This document shows, piece after piece, positions 6,559 to 8,496 of a stretch of 8,496 nucleotides of DNA (within the stretch, counting starts at the first letter, position 1; each line of letters starts with the position of its first letter). The DNA is taken from positions 1 through 8,496 of the forward strand of contig WLNN01000052.1 of the NCBI GenBank assembly GCA_009699765.1, given 5' to 3'. The DNA is from Actinomycetota bacterium (GTDB taxonomy: Bacteria; Actinomycetota; Actinomycetes; Nanopelagicales; Nanopelagicaceae). The position numbers and the translations under genes are program-made. The notes below the pieces were generated by a model. That model saw only the letters and a program-made list of their open reading frames with translations. It was not told the DNA's origin and ran no database searches.

Positions 6559-6564
6559 GTACCT
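6555..6564 (-). repeat. shared 10-mer AGGTACTAGG, copy before fabD
   Basis: This copy overlaps one arm of the inverted repeat and ends 32 nt before the fabD GTG. If transcription starts at the GTG, the 10-mer spans about -42 to -33, where an activator could touch RNA polymerase. The only other exact copy noticed is before acpP (4560-4569). Confidence 0.45.
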
Positions 6565-6581
6565 GTGGCAGTGAGCCGAAA

Positions 6582-8496
6582 TTATTGGCGTGTTACGAGC
6601 CACACCTGAGCGCAATGTGGCGCAACAGTAACCTTTACTTCTGGAAGTTGAATTTGAGGTTCGTGCAGCATTACAGAGGAAGCCGCATCGAAAATACGAC
6701 GATAGCTTGATCCCCATTTTGAATCAGGCAAAGTAAAGAGAGTTTCCACTGCAGATGAGTTGAGTAGGAGTAGTAAGCCACGATCAGGTCCCGCATCAAT
6801 AAAGACTGTCAGGCTTCGCTTATCTCCATCACCCCAATGTTCATCCGTCATCTCGTGACCACCAAGGCTGAACCAGGCAATATCTTTTCTTTGAGTTCCA
6901 AGATCTACGCGACCAGTGAAAAACTCTGCAGCGATATCTGCAAGATAAGTCTTTCGAATACGTGATAATTCAGAGACAGCCTCACGCATGTCAGCTTCAT
7001 CTTCATTGAGTTCCCACTTATTTGCCCAGCCGCCCATAAAAGTTTCAGGCGAATCAGGTATATCAACGCGCATATCGCGAGGCATTGAATAACTGTTATT
7101 GGAACCATGTTGTGTGCGTGAAATTTCATCACCCATGCTGATCATCGGAACACCAGCAGAGAGCATTAACGTAGCCATTATGGATTTCTTTAATGAGTGA
7201 CGGAGTCGATTAATTTCATCATCATTGGTTGGACCTTCAACTCCAAGATTCCAGGAACGATTCTCATTTGAACCATCCTGATTTTCTTCTTCATTCGATT
7301 CGTTGTGCTTACTTTGATACATGACTAAGTCAGCAAGCGTGAAGCCATCGTGAGCTGTAACGAAGTTAATAGAAGAGGTTGGACCTCGGTAGTAGAAAAT
7401 GTCAGAAGATCCGCTTATCGAAGAGGCTAAGTCTGAAACACCTTCACCATATCCTCGTGCTAAGTCACCAAGCCAGAACTGACGCACTGAGTCTCGATAC
7501 CGGTCATTCCATTCGCGGTATGGATGCGGAAAATCTCCCAATGAATATCGAGAGACATCCCATGGCTCTGCAATCATTTTAAAATTACGTAAAACTGAGT
7601 CAGATTCAATTGCGGCCAACAATGAAGAATTAAATGCAGAACCACTAGTAAATAAGGCGGTAGTAAGGTCGAAACGGAAGCCATCCACGCCTATTACTTC
7701 AACCCACCATCGCAAAGAATCAATGATGTGGCGCACTCCGTGTGGACTGCTTGCAGAAAGTGTATTTCCGCAGCCCGTAACGTTCACATAGTTGCCGTTT
7801 GAATCTTGTCGGTACCACGCTTTGTTATCGATGCCTTTAAAGGAGAGCGTTGGGCCACCTACTCCACCTTCAGCTGAATGGTTATAGACGACATCGAGAT
7901 AGACCTCGATACCAGCTTCATGTAATCGATCTACCGCACCTTGTAATTCTGAAATTGGATCATTCGTTGCAGCGTATTCAGCATGGGGAGCAGAGAAAGC
8001 AATAGCGTTATATCCCCAATGATTCTTTCGCCCGCGATGCCAAATCCCTGGCTCGGTGACGTAAGAATGAATTGGCAATAATTCAAGAGCAGTAACACCT
8101 AAGTGTTGAAGATGGGCAATAGTGCTTGGGTGACCGAGGGCTTTATATGTGCCACGTTCTTCCTGTGGTATTTCATGATTCTTCGCGGTAAGTCCTTGGA
8201 CATGCGCTTCGTAAATGAGCGTCGAAGTCCAAGATGTAAGTGGGCGATGAATTTCACGTACGTGGTGATCTGTCACAACTGAATATGGAACAAGTCCCGC
8301 GCTGTCACGATCATCGCGGATGTTTGTATCTCCAGTGCCATTGCCGTCAGTTGCAACATGTGAATAAATCTCAGGTTGATACTGGACTACACCATCAAGG
8401 CGATGTGTATATGGGTCGATTAATAACTTAGCTGCGTTAAAGCGAGTTCCATATTCAGGCTGCCAAGATCCGTAAACGCGATAGCCATATCGCTGT
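6582..8496 (-). CDS. glgX: glycogen debranching enzyme GlgX, N-terminus beyond the window
   Basis: GlgX hydrolyses alpha-1,6 branches of glycogen after phosphorylase trimming. About 637 residues are visible. The frame stays open to the right edge, and the part before the GTG at 8276 encodes typical GlgX sequence (GYRVYGSWQPEYGTRFN, LLIDPYTHRLDG), so that GTG is not the start; perhaps 70-90 residues of the N-terminal CBM48-like domain are missing. The GH13 catalytic domain is intact: region I LDVVYNHSAEG, nucleophile Asp in GFRFDLTTAL (codon 7668-7670), acid Glu in IAEPWD (7566-7568) and the third Asp in TAHDGFTLADLV (7347-7349). MGDEISRTQHGSNN is another GlgX mark. The C-terminal beta domain ends CAQVWLVTRQ and TAA. 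TreX-type trehalose-pathway enzymes are close relatives and cannot be fully excluded. fabD starts 59 bp downstream. Confidence 0.95.
   Translation of the reverse strand, partial: QRYGYRVYGSWQPEYGTRFNAAKLLIDPYTHRLDGVVQYQPEIYSHVATDGNGTGDTNIRDDRDSAGLVPYSVVTDHHVREIHRPLTSWTSTLIYEAHVQGLTAKNHEIPQEERGTYKALGHPSTIAHLQHLGVTALELLPIHSYVTEPGIWHRGRKNHWGYNAIAFSAPHAEYAATNDPISELQGAVDRLHEAGIEVYLDVVYNHSAEGGVGGPTLSFKGIDNKAWYRQDSNGNYVNVTGCGNTLSASSPHGVRHIIDSLRWWVEVIGVDGFRFDLTTALFTSGSAFNSSLLAAIESDSVLRNFKMIAEPWDVSRYSLGDFPHPYREWNDRYRDSVRQFWLGDLARGYGEGVSDLASSISGSSDIFYYRGPTSSINFVTAHDGFTLADLVMYQSKHNESNEEENQDGSNENRSWNLGVEGPTNDDEINRLRHSLKKSIMATLMLSAGVPMISMGDEISRTQHGSNNSYSMPRDMRVDIPDSPETFMGGWANKWELNEDEADMREAVSELSRIRKTYLADIAAEFFTGRVDLGTQRKDIAWFSLGGHEMTDEHWGDGDKRSLTVFIDAGPDRGLLLLLNSSAVETLFTLPDSKWGSSYRRIFDAASSVMLHEPQIQLPEVKVTVAPHCAQVWLVTRQ

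Noticed and set aside
6582..8276. GTG at 8276 as the start of glgX
   Set aside because: The frame is open from there to the window edge, and those 73 codons encode recognisable GlgX sequence, so the gene begins beyond the window.

Overview
The window looks like chromosomal DNA of an actinobacterium, probably one of the small-genome, moderate-GC freshwater lineages related to acI (Nanopelagicales). Three things suggest this: the compact fatty-acid gene block fabD-fabH-acpP-fabF with an AccD6-type carboxyltransferase; the secreted protein at 339-1451, whose N-terminal two-cysteine module resembles one I associate with such genomes; and G+C near half (51 of 100 bases in 3901-4000, counted by hand), well below Streptomyces or Mycobacterium. 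The taxonomic placement is inference.

Left part (1-1451, plus strand): the C-terminal end of a SIMPL/DUF541 protein, cut by the window edge, then a weak hairpin, then a secreted zinc-metallopeptidase-like protein. The latter has a signal peptide, a small two-cysteine module, a perfect nine-unit Pro-Thr linker encoded by hexamer repeats, and an HEFFH catalytic domain. Its stop codon overlaps that of the convergent accD gene.

Middle part (1448-6522, minus strand): a type II fatty acid synthesis cluster read fabD, fabH, acpP, fabF, accD. AccD, with a biotinylated alpha subunit encoded elsewhere, would make malonyl-CoA (and perhaps methylmalonyl-CoA). FabD moves the malonyl group to ACP, FabH makes the first condensation and FabF elongates. 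The reductases, the dehydratase, the biotin carboxylase subunit and a fasR-type regulator are not in the window. fabD and fabH abut (TAA then ATG), while fabH and acpP are separated by 134 bp that may carry extra regulation.

Right part (6582-8496, minus strand): most of a GlgX-type glycogen debranching enzyme, cut at its N-terminus by the window edge. It lies 59 bp upstream of fabD.

The most interesting non-coding signal is in the two larger gaps of the fab cluster. The 10-mer AGGTACTAGG (minus strand) occurs exactly once before fabD and once before acpP. The fabD copy sits beside a perfect 7-bp inverted repeat and a -10-like TATATT placed 6 nt before a GTG start that has no Shine-Dalgarno sequence, which suggests a leaderless, regulated promoter. 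No RNA genes, CRISPR arrays, insertion sequences or phage genes were seen, and no clear new multi-gene system.
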